Source of the DNA: Vigna angularis | Lineage: Eukaryota > Streptophyta > Magnoliopsida > Fabales > Fabaceae | Reading direction: 5' to 3' | Length of the DNA stretch: 64,000 bases | Assembly: GCF_016808095.1 (NCBI RefSeq) | Contig: NC_068974.1 | Span: forward strand, 7,192,001 to 7,256,000 | Part shown: piece by piece, positions 24,200-36,650 of the stretch | Layout of the letters: every line of letters starts with the position of its first letter | Numbering within the stretch: the stretch's first letter is position 1 | Position numbers and translations under genes: made by a program | The notes under the pieces: model-generated | The model's database searches: none | What the model was told of the DNA's origin: nothing | What the model saw: only the letters and a program-made list of their open reading frames with translations

Positions 24200-25720
24200 T
24201 TATTGGTTGTTATTGAAAATGGGTCTTGACGAAAACTAGTCACTGAAAATGGTTTGCTTCGTTTTGGGTGCTTTTATTGCTTTCAGATATTATTCATCAT
24301 GGTTTTGACAATCATGTTAGTGGATCCTATTTTGTCAAAAAAGTGGTAACATGGTTTAAGTTTGTCATCCTCTGTTTGAAGTTGTTTCCTGGTTAGGTCA
24401 TGTAATCATTAATTAGATGTCTGTGATTTTATTCTGCTATAATATCCGTTTATTTTTTTGTTGAAATTTTATTTTGACTTTGATACAGGAGCTGAAGTGG
24501 TTGAGAAGTGTGGGGTACCTCATTGGGAAGGCTTAAAGTGTTGTACAGTGAAGCAAAAGAGCTAGGTACTGAAGCAAGGTATGTTTACTCCTGAGTTTTG
24601 CTGTGTTGTTTCCCCCTCTTTTATGTTTAAAGTCCTTACTTGACTTCTTATGTAGTTTAGCATTAAATTTATAAAGTTCATTTGAACTTCCTGGGAGAAT
24701 TTTAATAGAACAATAGAGGAAGCTGCTGGATCAATCTCAAGGTTAGGAGAATTCTGGTGGTGTAGAGAAAAGAAACTAAGAAGAGCCAAAGTAAGTGGCG
24801 CTAAACATTATCTTTGATTCTGTGAAATATGGTGTTATGATTATATAATGGGTGAATGATTCTTTCTAATATGATGAATGCAAATTAACATGTACTTTGA
24901 TTAGAATAAGGTTTTAGTTATGTTTAGCAATATTTGTATGTGACGTTGTGAAATTGGTCCGAATAGGGGTTTCAAGCAGAATAGGAAGAGTTTGATAGGT
25001 TCTCTAGGAACATTCAATTAATTGATTGATTAAGGTGCAATGTTGTATGATTGCTGGAGAATTTCACCTGATATAGTTTATAATCCAGAAAACCACACCA
25101 TTAACTGACATTTTGGTTAAGAAATGAATATTTAGTAACCAAGGTAAGTAGTTCAATGCGCTTGGAATTGGTTAAGTGCAGGTTTGTTTAACGTGATAGC
25201 AGATATTGCGGTGTTACCTCTGGTTGCAAGTTTAATATATAAGTTTGTTAAGTGCAGGTTTGTTAAGAAATATGACATAACCTCTTTTTTAAATCCAACA
25301 CCCATATAGGAAATATTAGAAGACCGCTCCAACTGCTCCTCTGATATTCCAAAAGGTATTCTCATAGTAGTGTTAAGAAACTAGAAGGCATGAATATTAA
25401 AAACTACTAAAATATATAAACTGACTGGTAAAGAAATGCACAACTAGCTAAAACTTGGAGCACTCAACTTTCATACTGAAGAACCACTTTTCAGAAGGTA
25501 ACAACTCTCTAACTTGTGGCTTATGACAGTAGAAATCATAACTTTCTATAGAGATTTCACCCAGTTTACTATTTCAACTTCCTTCATTTCCCATAGTCAC
25601 ATTGAAACCTATTTCTACCAAGAGAAAACGAGAGAGCACCTCTGTATAAAAACTCATCCCTCTACATTTTCCCTTTATACTTCCTAAAGAAAGTAAACAA
25701 ATTAAATAAACATATCAATG

Positions 25721-25778
<58 letters not shown>

Positions 25779-26590
25779 TATAGAGTGAGAGTAAAGATGT
25801 TACAAAAGAGGAGTTGAATTGATTTATTGGTTAGGTTTAGAATGAGAAGTAGTGGGAAGGAAAATATTGGTAGAAAAGAGGTAAACAGGAAGTGATATGG
25901 ATTTGGATTGAAAATGATGACTTAGGTATAATGGAGATAGTTATTACAGTTAGAGTAGTGTTAAGATAAAGATACGTTGGTGTGTTTAGTTCCCATCTTT
26001 ATCTTCTTTTTCTCTCATCCCATCAAACTATAAAAAATAAATAAATAAAAATTAATACAATGTATTATATGATATCTGAAAGCAAAGAAAAGAGCCTGAG
26101 TAATGATTCCTCAAGATAATGCATCCATCTTAAAGTCAAAGAAGTCCTCTGGTTCAGAAGACTATGCAAGATCGTTGGCCTTGACAATTTTTCTTATTGC
26201 TGCTACTGTTGCAGTTTTCTGTGTCTATGTTGCCAGAAAACTAATAAATGATTTTTCTGATCACTTGGGGATGACCATAATGGCCATTGCATTATATTCA
26301 CAATTTATGTGAGATTCTCTTTCTTTGCTTGTTATATGCATACAAACATACACCAAGCATACAATTTTGTTCTTTGACCCTATATTGTTCAACTGTATTG
26401 ATTTGGCACTTTATTTATAATCTTGAGAAACATTTCTTTATGTTGCCACTCACACATGCTTGTTTGAAGTAAGCTATAAGTCGGGATTAGTTAATGATAG
26501 GTTCAGTATAGTTTACAATAGAAGGAAAAGACAAGGTAGTTGGTACAATTGTAATTAAATAGGTGTAACAAACTATTATAAATAGTCTTA
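24200..26590. other. CACTA-2 leader/intron-like region, no recognised gene
   Basis: Short exon-like pieces with plausible splice donors occur, for example near 24590 (AAGCAAG|GTATGT) and 24790 (GCCAAAG|TAAGTGG). A short frame at 26103-26312 encodes a peptide with one hydrophobic segment (LALTIFLIAATVAVFCVYV). I do not recognise any of these. They could be untranslated transposase exons or captured host sequence. Confidence 0.35.
25720..25790. repeat. Compound (TA)n(GA)n microsatellite
   Basis: About nine TA units are followed by about twenty GA units with a few interruptions, within the non-coding part of CACTA-2. Confidence 0.95.
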
Positions 26591-26595
26591 TTAAT

Positions 26596-26683
26596 GAGGA
26601 GAGTGGACAGTTTTATGGGTTTAGTGAGAAGGATTGTGAAGATCTTGGCAGGAGATTGTTAGCTGTATTCGATACTCCTACAG
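26596..26683 (+). pseudogene. Captured exon fragment, GH47 alpha-mannosidase-like
   Basis: The frame ending at 26683 reads CEDLGRRLLAVFDTPTG across a GT donor (ACAG|GTATTA). This matches the conserved DLGxRLLPAFDTPTG signature of class I alpha-1,2-mannosidases and EDEM-type proteins (GH47), including the splice position inside the final Gly codon. The Pro of LPAF is Val here. Only one exon end is recognised; no neighbouring GH47 exon was found, so it looks like a captured, decaying fragment. The assignment rests on one motif. Confidence 0.5.
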
Positions 26684-26689
26684 GTATTA

Positions 26690-29600
26690 CTCAATCTTGT
26701 ATGTCAATGACGGTTGTGTTTTAGTAACTTATCTCTCATAATCATCTTTCTGAATACAGAAAAGGACTGTATTGCATGTTTTTATAATTTAAGATATATT
26801 ATCTTGAAAGATCTTGTAATATTATGTTCATTTTTCAGTAATAAATTTATGTGTTGTTCTGGTGTTGTTCTTGATTGCCCCAGACCTTACATTTTAACCT
26901 TGATTCTTTTCCCAATTATATTTACAAACCTTTAGAAATTACACAGTTAAAGAGGACCTATCAAATATCCTATACATACACTGTATAAGAAATCAAAGAA
27001 TGATCTTGTGTTGTATTTTATTGTGTATTGAATAAGGCTATTATAAGTCCTTAGACCAGGGAAAGCCTATAAGAGGGTGGTATAAACCTTAAGCATTTCA
27101 AAATATGAGCTTAATTAGATAAAGGGAGCTATATGTGGATGCATATAAAATTGAATACATATATTGACTGATTAGTTCCAATCATAGGAGAAGAATTTGT
27201 GTCACCATTAGATAAAGGGAGCTATATGTCACCATTAGATAATTACCCTCAGTTCCAATCATATTAAACCAGCACTATAGATGTCGAATTTGTGTGACGA
27301 ATTCAAGTGTTTAAAACATGAAACCATATTACATGTATTTACATATAATACTTTTATTCAATTTCAGTTTTGTCCAGTCATGTGCAAAAGTGTTGCAGTG
27401 TTATTCTGTCATTAATATTTTGATTCTGTTCAGCTGTATTTTTTTTTCTTTTTCGATTTGGTTGTGCCTTAAGTAGTTGCTAGCTCTCTGATTGATCATA
27501 TAAAGAAACGGCATCATGTCCAGCTTTGATCAGTTGAGCCAAGTAGCATTGCACATTTTGGTTCTAGTACCAAACTGTCCATAAACTGTACTTTCTGCAT
27601 TGAGTTGTTATAATCTGCTTTGGTCCAGTTTTCTGGTGTTTCAAGCTTTGACCAAATCTGCTTTATTAGTCTAAATGTGTTTAAACTGATTGCAAACTCA
27701 TATTAATCTCAGAAAAGCAAAATGACTGGTTGAATTCCTCACACTCTGATTTCAAAAATCTGCATCAATATTCTTCACTGGTTTGAAGTTGTGCTCACTG
27801 TTGTTTGTCAGATTTTGTGGTTTTGAATCTTGGTACAAGTGTCTTTACTATTGTTATACATGTTTCAAGTAGTAGCAACTCTTGTTAATCACTAAAGTGC
27901 AAAATGCATACCTGAGTTCCCTACTTTCAGTAGCTTGTCTTGTCTTTGTTTCACAATTCTCCAATTCAATTTGTGGTCTGCTTTGGTCAATACTGTTTCT
28001 GCTCAGTTTTGTTGTGTATAAAGCTTGAGACAAGTTTCTTTTATGATTTTAAGCATGTCTGAAGGGATAGCAACTCCAATCAATCACAGAATTGAAAAAT
28101 GAATGGTTGAGTTGATTAAATTCTGGATTTCAAAACTGTCACAGTTTTAAATAAAGTGTTTGCACCGTGCTTGCTGTCTTTGTGTGGTTTTAGGTCACTT
28201 TAAATCTTCTAGCTGATATCCTGTACTTAGATCTAGTGTTTAGGCATTCTTTGAGTCTTTATTTGAACCAGCCAGCTTTGAATGTACTGTTTTATGAAAT
28301 CTGCAAAAGTTTTCAATGCATTTTTCGGCATTTTAAGCAACTGCTGCTGTCATATGAAGCCACTGGCTGTGTCTATGTATTCTAACCAATTGAGCAAGTC
28401 TATGTTGTCATTTCAAAGTTGTGTGCAATGTTCAAATGGTCCTTGAGAAGCCTATATGCACAATTCACCTTTAAACCATCACATTTTGCTGCATTTTAAG
28501 CTACAACTGTTGTGAATTATAGAATCTGATTGTTTCAGTGGAGTTTAAACATTTGTGCATGTGTCTTTTACCGTTTGAAAGTTGTAGTTACTGTTCATTT
28601 GGTAAATTTGACACCAGTAACATCTGTTCATTAATCTGTTCTTTTTACTGTTTATTGTGTGATTTACAGGAGGTAGTGTACGGAGGTGTGATTAGGGAAA
28701 AGCCAAGAAGCAAAGAAGATTGTCCACAATTCCTGAAAGGTATGCTTAATGTTATAGTCCTAGCATTTTTGAAGTAATAAGTAGTGTTCTTTGTCTTGAC
28801 TCTGATTTATGTTAATCATCAGGTCAAAATTTCCCCCAACGTTGTAGTAAAACAGTGAAATCAAAACTCAAGTAAGTGGTTCTAACCTTTTATTTGGATC
28901 TTTTTGCCCAAAATAATGTTGGAGTTGTGATGTTTTCTTGGATTTTAGTCAATGAGTTTGTTTTCTTTAATCTATTTATTTATCTTCTATTCTATTTTAT
29001 ATATTTAGCATTTATAGATATATTTATTAATTTGGTTTCTACTATTGGCTATCATGCCTTCTGCCATATTTTTATTTTGTTTTCTTCTACATTATAAATA
29101 ATGAGTGGTGCAAGCAGCACCATTGCTTGCTTTGGAATCCTTACTTATTTCTTTGGTTCTTTAGTAAACAATACCCCAAACATTCCTTTTCCAATTTATA
29201 AATGTAGAGTAGAAGCCTAGTTTTTGAATAATGTCATATAGGAAACAATGACCTTAAAGTCCAATTTCCCATCTTACAAACTTCCTTTCCCTAACAAACA
29301 GTTTAATCTATTTGCAATAGGATCCTCTGTGAAACATGCAAAAGAAGTTAGAGTTTAGGATGGCACTTTTAGCCTCTGAACAGTTAGGTTCTTGTTACCC
29401 TTTTCATCTAAGGTTGAAAGGTTTCAGCTTTCTAATAAAACATCTCCATTAAAAAAAGAACATTTATAGAGAGGAAGATTCTGGATTGAGTATTAAACCA
29501 CAGTACAAGAAAATAGAAAGTTCAAAGAATAGAATATTCCTTCCATTCAACTTAAAAACAGTACTCCAAGAAAGAACTCATTGGCAAACAAATAAAAAAA

Positions 29601-30570
29601 TTAATTACCCTCTTTCCAGTGAAAATATCTACAATTGAAAAAGGAGTATTTGACAACAAAAGCAATAGAGTTGTAGATCATGATAGAACAATGAATACCT
29701 TGAGGGACTAACCAGCATGGATCACCATAAGTCGTTTTCCCATCAAAACCACCAATTACCAAATTCCTTGGATAAACATGTTAACTTCATAAAATTAGAC
29801 TTCTGAACAGGAACCAGAATCTTTGATTTCCACGGACACAAAATGAAAATAACAAAGACTCCCTCATGCAACTAACATACATAATCTGTTTTTCTCCCTC
29901 AACATTTAGCCAAATCCCCAACCGTATTTTGCAAGTCAGAAATGTATTTGCAAGGATGCCAGAGATCATTAACAAGTTAGCTTTAACAAAATAGATTGAC
30001 AGACAACAGTTATAATGGTTAATGCCTTGCTAGCTCATTTGTAACGTGTCCATCTCCTCACTCCACTAACACTATTATTCTTTCATGATCTTTTTCCACA
30101 GCATTGACACCAAAAAGTTCTACTTTCTTCATTATTTGTATCAACCCATGTACCCCAACTCACTCAAACCTCACTTCCACTCCTCTCATACTTAAAACAC
30201 GTTCTTTTCTCTTTAAACAATGGAAGAGAATACTCAATACTCTCGTACCCGCACTCTTGGTCAAAGAGTATAGATAAGTGCCCCACCAATGTATACTTAA
30301 TGCAAGAGGCTAAAAACAAGATATCCACAATATACATGGTTTTAAAGTGTATCCATGACACTTTTTCATACACAAACAACACCCCAAAGTATCCAACCAT
30401 GTGTATTAATTATAACAACATCACTTTTCAAGGAGCAGTGATGGAAATTCAATTACTGATTGTTTAGTGTTGAACTTTCTTATTACTTTTCCTTGAAGGA
30501 AAACTTGTAATACATAATTAATTTAGCCTTGGATTAAGTAATGGCTAATTTGTCGTTAATTGATATGTAT
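26690..30570. other. CACTA-2 interior without recognised genes
   Basis: Mostly T-rich, intron-like or captured non-coding DNA. One possible exon end (EVVYGGVIREKPRSKEDCPQ, 28668-28740, bounded by a TTTACAG-type acceptor and followed by GGTATG) and a second (28820-28872) are seen but not recognised. The last 30 bases before 30578 include a TATACAG acceptor-like site that may join a 5' untranslated exon to the transposase. Confidence 0.35.
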
Positions 30571-30577
30571 ACAGAAC

Positions 30578-33500
30578 ATGGATCAAGTTCCACCAAATCG
30601 TTCATGGATGTACGATAGGTGTTATAGAGGAAGAGGTGCGTTGAAAGAGTCATTTGTATTGGGTGTTGAAGAGTTTATAATTAAGGCTTGTGAACAAGAC
30701 CGTTATCAAAGAGATGGGGGGCTTCGATGTCCATGTTCAAAGTGCGATTGTACAAAGATTTTGAACGAAAGAGTTGTGAAGGTTCACCTGTATAAAAACG
30801 GTTTCAAGCCTAATTATTTCATTTGGGAGGATCACGGGGAAACCATGCAAGAAGCTGATTTAGTTAATGATGTCACTTTCAGGGGTGTGGAGACAGAAGG
30901 TGAACCAAATGAACAAGTTATGACGATGGAAGACATGGTCCATGATGCTCTTATACAAAGACAACCCTTCCAAGCATCAAATTCTTCTAACATAGAAGAG
31001 GCTCCAAATGAAGAAACTCAAAGGTTTTATAACCTTTTGTTGGAGGCAAATACGCCTTTGTATCAAGGAGCATCAGACTCCAAATTATCAATGTGTGTGA
31101 GGCTTTTAGCTTGCAAGTCCAATTGGAATATTCCTAACCAATGCATAGATTTTTTTGCAAAAATGCTTTTCGATGTAACACCACACAAATGTGGTTTACC
31201 AAAAACTTACTACGATGCAAAAAAGATAGTGTCGAAGCTGGGATTACAATCGCAGAGGATTGATTGTTGTGTGGATGGTTGCATGCTATTCTATGATAAT
31301 GAATATGGTAAGATGGATGGAGCGTTAGTTGAATGCAAATTTTGTGGGAAGCCAAGGTATCAACAACACAAGACAGGAGCAAGTTCAAAAAAAAAAGTTC
31401 CGGTTAAATCCATGTTCTATTTGCCAATAATTCCAAGACTTCAAAGACTGTATGCCTCAAAAGAAACTGCAACAGAAATGACATGGCACCATCACAACAG
31501 GTCGTCAAATGGTGTTTTGCGTCATCCGTGTGATGGAGAGGCGTGGAGGCACTTTGATAGAGTACATCGTGATTTTTCCATTGAGCCACGCAATGTTCGA
31601 CTTGGTTTATGCTCCGATGGTTTTAATCCATATGTGCAGGCGTCATCTATACCATATTCGTGTTGGCCAGTAATTGTCACGCCGTACAACCTACCTCCAG
31701 AAATGTGCATGTCTAAACCCTACATGTTTTTGACTTGTCTCATTCCGGGGCCATTCAATCCAAAAGTACGCATTGATGTATACCTAGAGCCCTTGATAGA
31801 TGACTTGAAAAAGTTGTGGAGTGGTGTCATAACATACGATATTTCAAGGCGACAAAACTTTATCATGAGGACGATGCTAATGTGGACAATTAATGATTTT
31901 CCTGCTTATGGTATGCTGTCTGGATGGAGCACCCATGGTAAATTGGCTTGTCCACATTGCATGGAGCATTCAAAGGCTTTTAGATTATATAATGGGTGAA
32001 AAAATTCGTGGTTTGACTCTCATCGGAGGTTTTTACCAAATGACCATGCCTTTAGGAGAAATAAGAATGCTTTCAAAAAGGGGGAAGTGGACATGGAAGA
32101 CGCGCCACCATATTTGACGGGAACAGAAGTTTGGAATAGAGTTAATGGTTATCCTAAAGTAACTGAAAATGGTGCACCAAGAATAGATGGATACGGTGAG
32201 TGGCATAATTGGACGAAAAAAAACATCTTTTGGGATCTACCATATTGGAAGGATAATTTGTTAAGGCATAATCTTGATTTCATGCATATTGAGAAGAATT
32301 TTTTTGACAACATTTTTAATACTGTGATGAATGTCAGTGGAAAGTCAAAAGACAATGAAAAGGCCCGAATGGATTTAGGCTTGTATTGTAAACGAAAAGA
32401 CTTGGAGCTCAAAACTCAGACAAATGGAAAGATGTACAAGCCAAAAGCTAATTATACACTTTCAGTAGACCAATCAAAACAGGTCTGTCAGTGGTTGAAA
32501 GATCTTAGGATGCCTGACGGATATTCTTCTAACTTGTCAAGGTGTGTTGATGTGAATAGGGGAAAGGTCATTGGGATGAAAAGTCATGACTGTCATGTGT
32601 TTATGGAATGCTTACTTCCTATAGCGTTTAGTTCTTTACCGACTCATGTTCTCAATCCCATTACAGAAGTAAGTCATTTCTTTAGAGATTTATGTTGTAC
32701 AACATTGAATGAGGTCGACCTTCGGAAGATGGAAGAAAACATTCCAATCATTATTTGCAAGATGGAGAGAATATTCCCCCCCTCATTCTTTGATTGTATG
32801 GAACATCTCCCTGTACATCTTCCATATGAGGCAAGACTTGGTGGACCGGTCCAATATAGGTGGATGTACCCATTTGAAAGGTGACAATATCTCATTCAAC
32901 AGTTGAATTTAGATGCAACACATATTGAAACTAACATACCACTTTCTTAAATTGTAGGTTCATGGGATATGCTAAACGTTCAGTTAAGAATAAAGCTAGG
33001 GTTGAAGGATCAATAGTGGCATCATATTTGCACAAAGAAACAACTCATTTTTGTTCACACTACTTCAAGAACTTTATGTTAACACCACAAAGCATGAGAA
33101 ATGAAGTAGACACTGAAGTTGAAAGGACAACATTATCAGTGTTTGACGAAGGTGGTCGTCATTCCGGGAGGGAATCAACTCATTGGCTAAGTGACGAAGA
33201 ATTGAGATCAGCTCATGTTCATCTCTTGATCAATTGCAATGAAGTTCAACCTTATCTTCAGTAAGGCTCCAAATAAATTGCATTTGTCTATGGATTTTGT
33301 TTTCATCATATTAAATTGATATTGACTGAATATTCTCATACCTATGGACAGCTCATTCTTACATACCTATCAACTTTCAGAGTCAAACAGTTCGACACAT
33401 ATACATGCAAATTTCCCATTGTGGTTCAGGGATCAAGTACAACTTATCAAATTCTTCGACATAAATTTGTTATTCACATATTGATTCATTTTTAATTATA

Positions 33501-34264
33501 TTGAATAGGTTCATATATTTTTGTAGGTTCATAACGATCCTTTAAGTGTCAGAAACCAACATCTTAGAGATTTATCACTTGGTCCTTTAAGATGTGTGAA
33601 GGAATGGCATACCTACTTTGTCAATGGATATAAATTTCATACCCATGCATGGAGCCAGGGCAAGAAGACTATAAATAGTGGGGTTCATGTTAAAGGCCTT
33701 ACAGAAGGGGGTGAAGATGATTTCTATGGTGTCATTAAGCACATATATGAGCTCGAGTATAATACCTCAACCATTGAGAAGAAGATTGTATTATTTTATT
33801 GTGATTGGTTTGATCCATCAAGAATAGGGACAAGAGTGGATTCAAAGTATGGCACTGTGGATATTCGAATGGATAAAAGATATATCTTGTTTGATCCTTT
33901 TATAATTGCACATAATGTAGAACAAGTGTATTATGTACCATATCCTGCATCGCGCACCGACAAACGGGGTTGGTGTGTTGCAATAAAGACCAAACCTAGA
34001 GGTCGTATAGACTCTAATGAGGAAGATGCCATTGAGCCATACCAAGTGGACGAAATGTCACATGTTAATGACATCATTCAAGTTGAAGAAGTTATCCGAT
34101 TGCAAGATATAGAAGCCGGTCTTGAAGAAGTGGACCCCAACAATGTACCATCAGTTCAACGCTATATGGATGAAGAAACAAGTCAATCGGAAGAAGAATG
34201 CAGTGAAGAGGGACAAAGTGAAGATGAGGATGAAGATTCATTTCACAGTTCTAGCAGTGAATAG
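30578..34264 (+). pseudogene. CACTA-2 TNPD/TNP2-type transposase, one premature stop
   Basis: Four exons, 30578-32880, 32958-33260, 33352-33436 and 33527-34264, with GT-AG introns, join into 3429 bases (1142 codons). Only one defect is present, a TGA at 31997-31999 (codon 474). Homologues usually have Arg there, and CGA to TGA is a single C-to-T change. Residues 5-85 form the transposase-associated domain with the CPCSKCDC motif. Residues 280-480 form the Transposase_21 catalytic region (CSDGFNPY, FLTCLIPGPFNP, ACPHCMEHSKAF). Residues 697-810 are DUF4218 (RWMYPFERFMGYAKR) and about 962-1035 DUF4216 (FDPFIIAHNVEQVYYV). The C-terminus is acidic. The enzyme would cut and join the CACTA ends. The start at 30578 follows a possible splice acceptor. 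Confidence 0.9.
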
Positions 34265-35990
34265 AGTTACGATGTGTTCGTGTACCCATGGGTGATCCTA
34301 AACCCATACTTGTAGAGGGGAGAAAGAAGAAGTGATGAATTCATTTATGTAATTTCAATTTCCGTGTTATTTTGATTAGGGGTGGGCAAAGCACACTGTA
34401 CTACATTGTATTGTAAAATTTTATAGTTAACTATAAACTAGTTTAGGAAAACTGTAAAACTGTAATGTACTTAAAAACAGCTCAAAGTAACTGATCTGAA
34501 CTATTTTTTAGTTCAGTACAATTCAGTTAACTGTTTTATTCATGAAAATGTAATCTCTTTACTGGTTTAAACATCACATGATTTTTACAAATAAATCTTT
34601 TATATTTTAATCTTCAAGAATATAAAAGATTGGATTATTCACCTCCTGCTTGCAAACTGTAGATCTATCTATCCATCTTTTTTTGTTGTGTTTTATACTT
34701 TTAAAATTAATAATTACTCTGCTTTTATCTGGGTGTTGTTTCCCCTCGCATGATTTTCTGCCTTGGGCCTTCCGCCCTTTCTTTTACCATTTGTCTCAGA
34801 ATCCAAACAAATTTCTTTGTAATTGCTGCAACTGTTTCATTGGATATATCGTTTTTTTTTGTCTTCTGAATCACAATGCCTTTTATTAATATTGGTTGTT
34901 TACGCCGTAATTTGAACAAGTATGAAACATTACAATCATATTAGTATCACCCTCCTTAGCCTCTGAATCAACCAAAGTCTTAACTACTCGACTAATGGGT
35001 TATGGTATCAGCATAATACTAGTGTATGATTCCCACACACCACAAGTTTCAACACTCCAATAGAAAACTGGTATCAATTTTCAACCAAATACCCATTCCC
35101 CAGAACCAATTCTAGACAATTCATTATTTTTTATCTTCTTCTTAACCCAATCAATCTCTGCCAAAATTACCAACACATTAGCTTCTGCATATGATGTCTG
35201 TCCTTCAACCATACGACATCCCAGTTGGATTTCTTCGCAAAGGCTTGATTAGACTACTAATTAATCTTCAACAATATACATCTATATAAATCTTCTAATC
35301 CACTTAAATTTTATCAAGAACAGTATATACGTATTCAAGAACATAAATACTTGGAATGAATGTAATATATAAAACAACCTTTTCAAAATGCTACATGTCT
35401 GCTGCTTTTAAGTAATCTTCTGATAAAAGATAATTGTCTCGTAGTCTTATCTGCTTGGTACTCAACATCTCCCAACTTATCCTCAGCTTTCAAATCCTTC
35501 AGTGTAAAACATCGCATTCAATTAATCAAATGAATAAACATCTAAGAGTGATCTGATTTGTTAATGAGCATGCAGAATCATTTTTGAACTATTTGAATGA
35601 GCCAAAGATAAACATATAACAAAAGGGATGTGGATAATGTATAATATATATGAACCAGAAAACTGCATAATGCTTGCAGATAAAGATGTATACTTGTGTT
35701 TGGCTGTGTTTGAGAAGGTCTCGTATGTTTATACATTAGTTGGAACTGAGATCCATGTGATGATTAGTAGAATGTAATTAAGCAAGTGTGATGTTATTTG
35801 TAGTTTTTCAGCAGAGAATACTCTTTATACAGATAAGTTTCTGGGACAGCAAGTTTCTGTCATTTTTTAGTCTGATCTGTTGAATCAGTGGGAAGGGAAA
35901 TGTGTGAGGTATGCAAGGTGATCATTTGGGATGGAGTTTTGATTGTGTAGATTTGTTGGTTGAATAATCAGAAAAATATCAAGCTGATGT
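34265..35990. other. Spacer between the two CACTA-2 genes
   Basis: No gene recognised. The first 150 bases are the probable transposase 3' untranslated region. The rest is AT-rich, with short chance frames on both strands. Confidence 0.45.
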
Positions 35991-35994
35991 GGTA

Positions 35995-36408
35995 CAAATG
36001 GATGAGATAATTGGACACATGGAAGAGAACCGTCTCTTTGAGATGTAAAGGCTGTTAGGGAAGAGAACCACGGTGGAAGATGTGAGTTGCAATCATAAGT
36101 AAATATCCTTTAAGCCAGGACTCGAATTTGAATATCCAAGGTGTGGAGAAGTACTGTATGGCTATTAAGATAGTGGAACTGTCGTCCTTTACTGAGAAGA
36201 GCCTGTGGGATGGATGACTAGGGCAGAAACATACTTTGGAGCAGTGCAAAATACTTTAGAAGTGCAGATCAAATTGATTATGAAAGGATTAACTATTAGT
36301 TGCTTAAATATTTTGAGAGAAACAGATGTTGTCACTTGGTGGAAATTAAGGATTCTAATTGCTATGTTTGGAGGAAGAAGGTTTGAGAACCCATATATGA
36401 GGAATTAG
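35995..36408 (+). pseudogene. Ty3/gypsy gag fragment inside CACTA-2
   Basis: A short open stretch at 36205-36408 reads VGWMTRAETYFGAV and later MFGGRRFENPY, matching the retrotransposon gag core (W...A..YF; ALI.RFGGR..ENP spacing). Upstream stops show decay. There is no LTR or pol alongside, so this is an isolated relic, either captured by CACTA-2 or left by an old insertion into it. Confidence 0.6.
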
Positions 36409-36446
36409 CAACCTTGAGATAATTACAACCCATATATGCCACTTAC

Positions 36447-36537
36447 CACCCCAATAGAAACCAACAAATCCCATAGCAGAAGCACCTTTCCTTTTCAAGG
36501 CTTCAATAATAGGTTTTGCAATTTCAATACATTTTCC
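36447..36537 (-). pseudogene. Captured exon, dienelactone hydrolase family, nucleophile lost
   Basis: On the minus strand a 91-bp exon is bounded by an intact acceptor (AATGTGCAG) and donor (GTAAGT). It encodes IEALKRKGASAMGFVGFYWGG. Plant dienelactone-hydrolase-like proteins have KGxSAIGxxGFCWGGK here, with the Cys as catalytic nucleophile; this copy has Tyr. It lies between the two CACTA-2 genes in opposite orientation, with no neighbouring exons of the same gene. The best reading is a host exon with its splice sites captured by the transposon (transduplication). It cannot encode an active hydrolase. Confidence 0.7.
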
Positions 36538-36650
36538 CTGCACATTGAATAGGTAATATCATAATAACACAAAATGTTCTTTTCTTACTTTTCCTTTCCA
36601 TTCAATTGTAAAAATAAATTGACCCCACAATTTGATTTTTGTTCAAGAAT

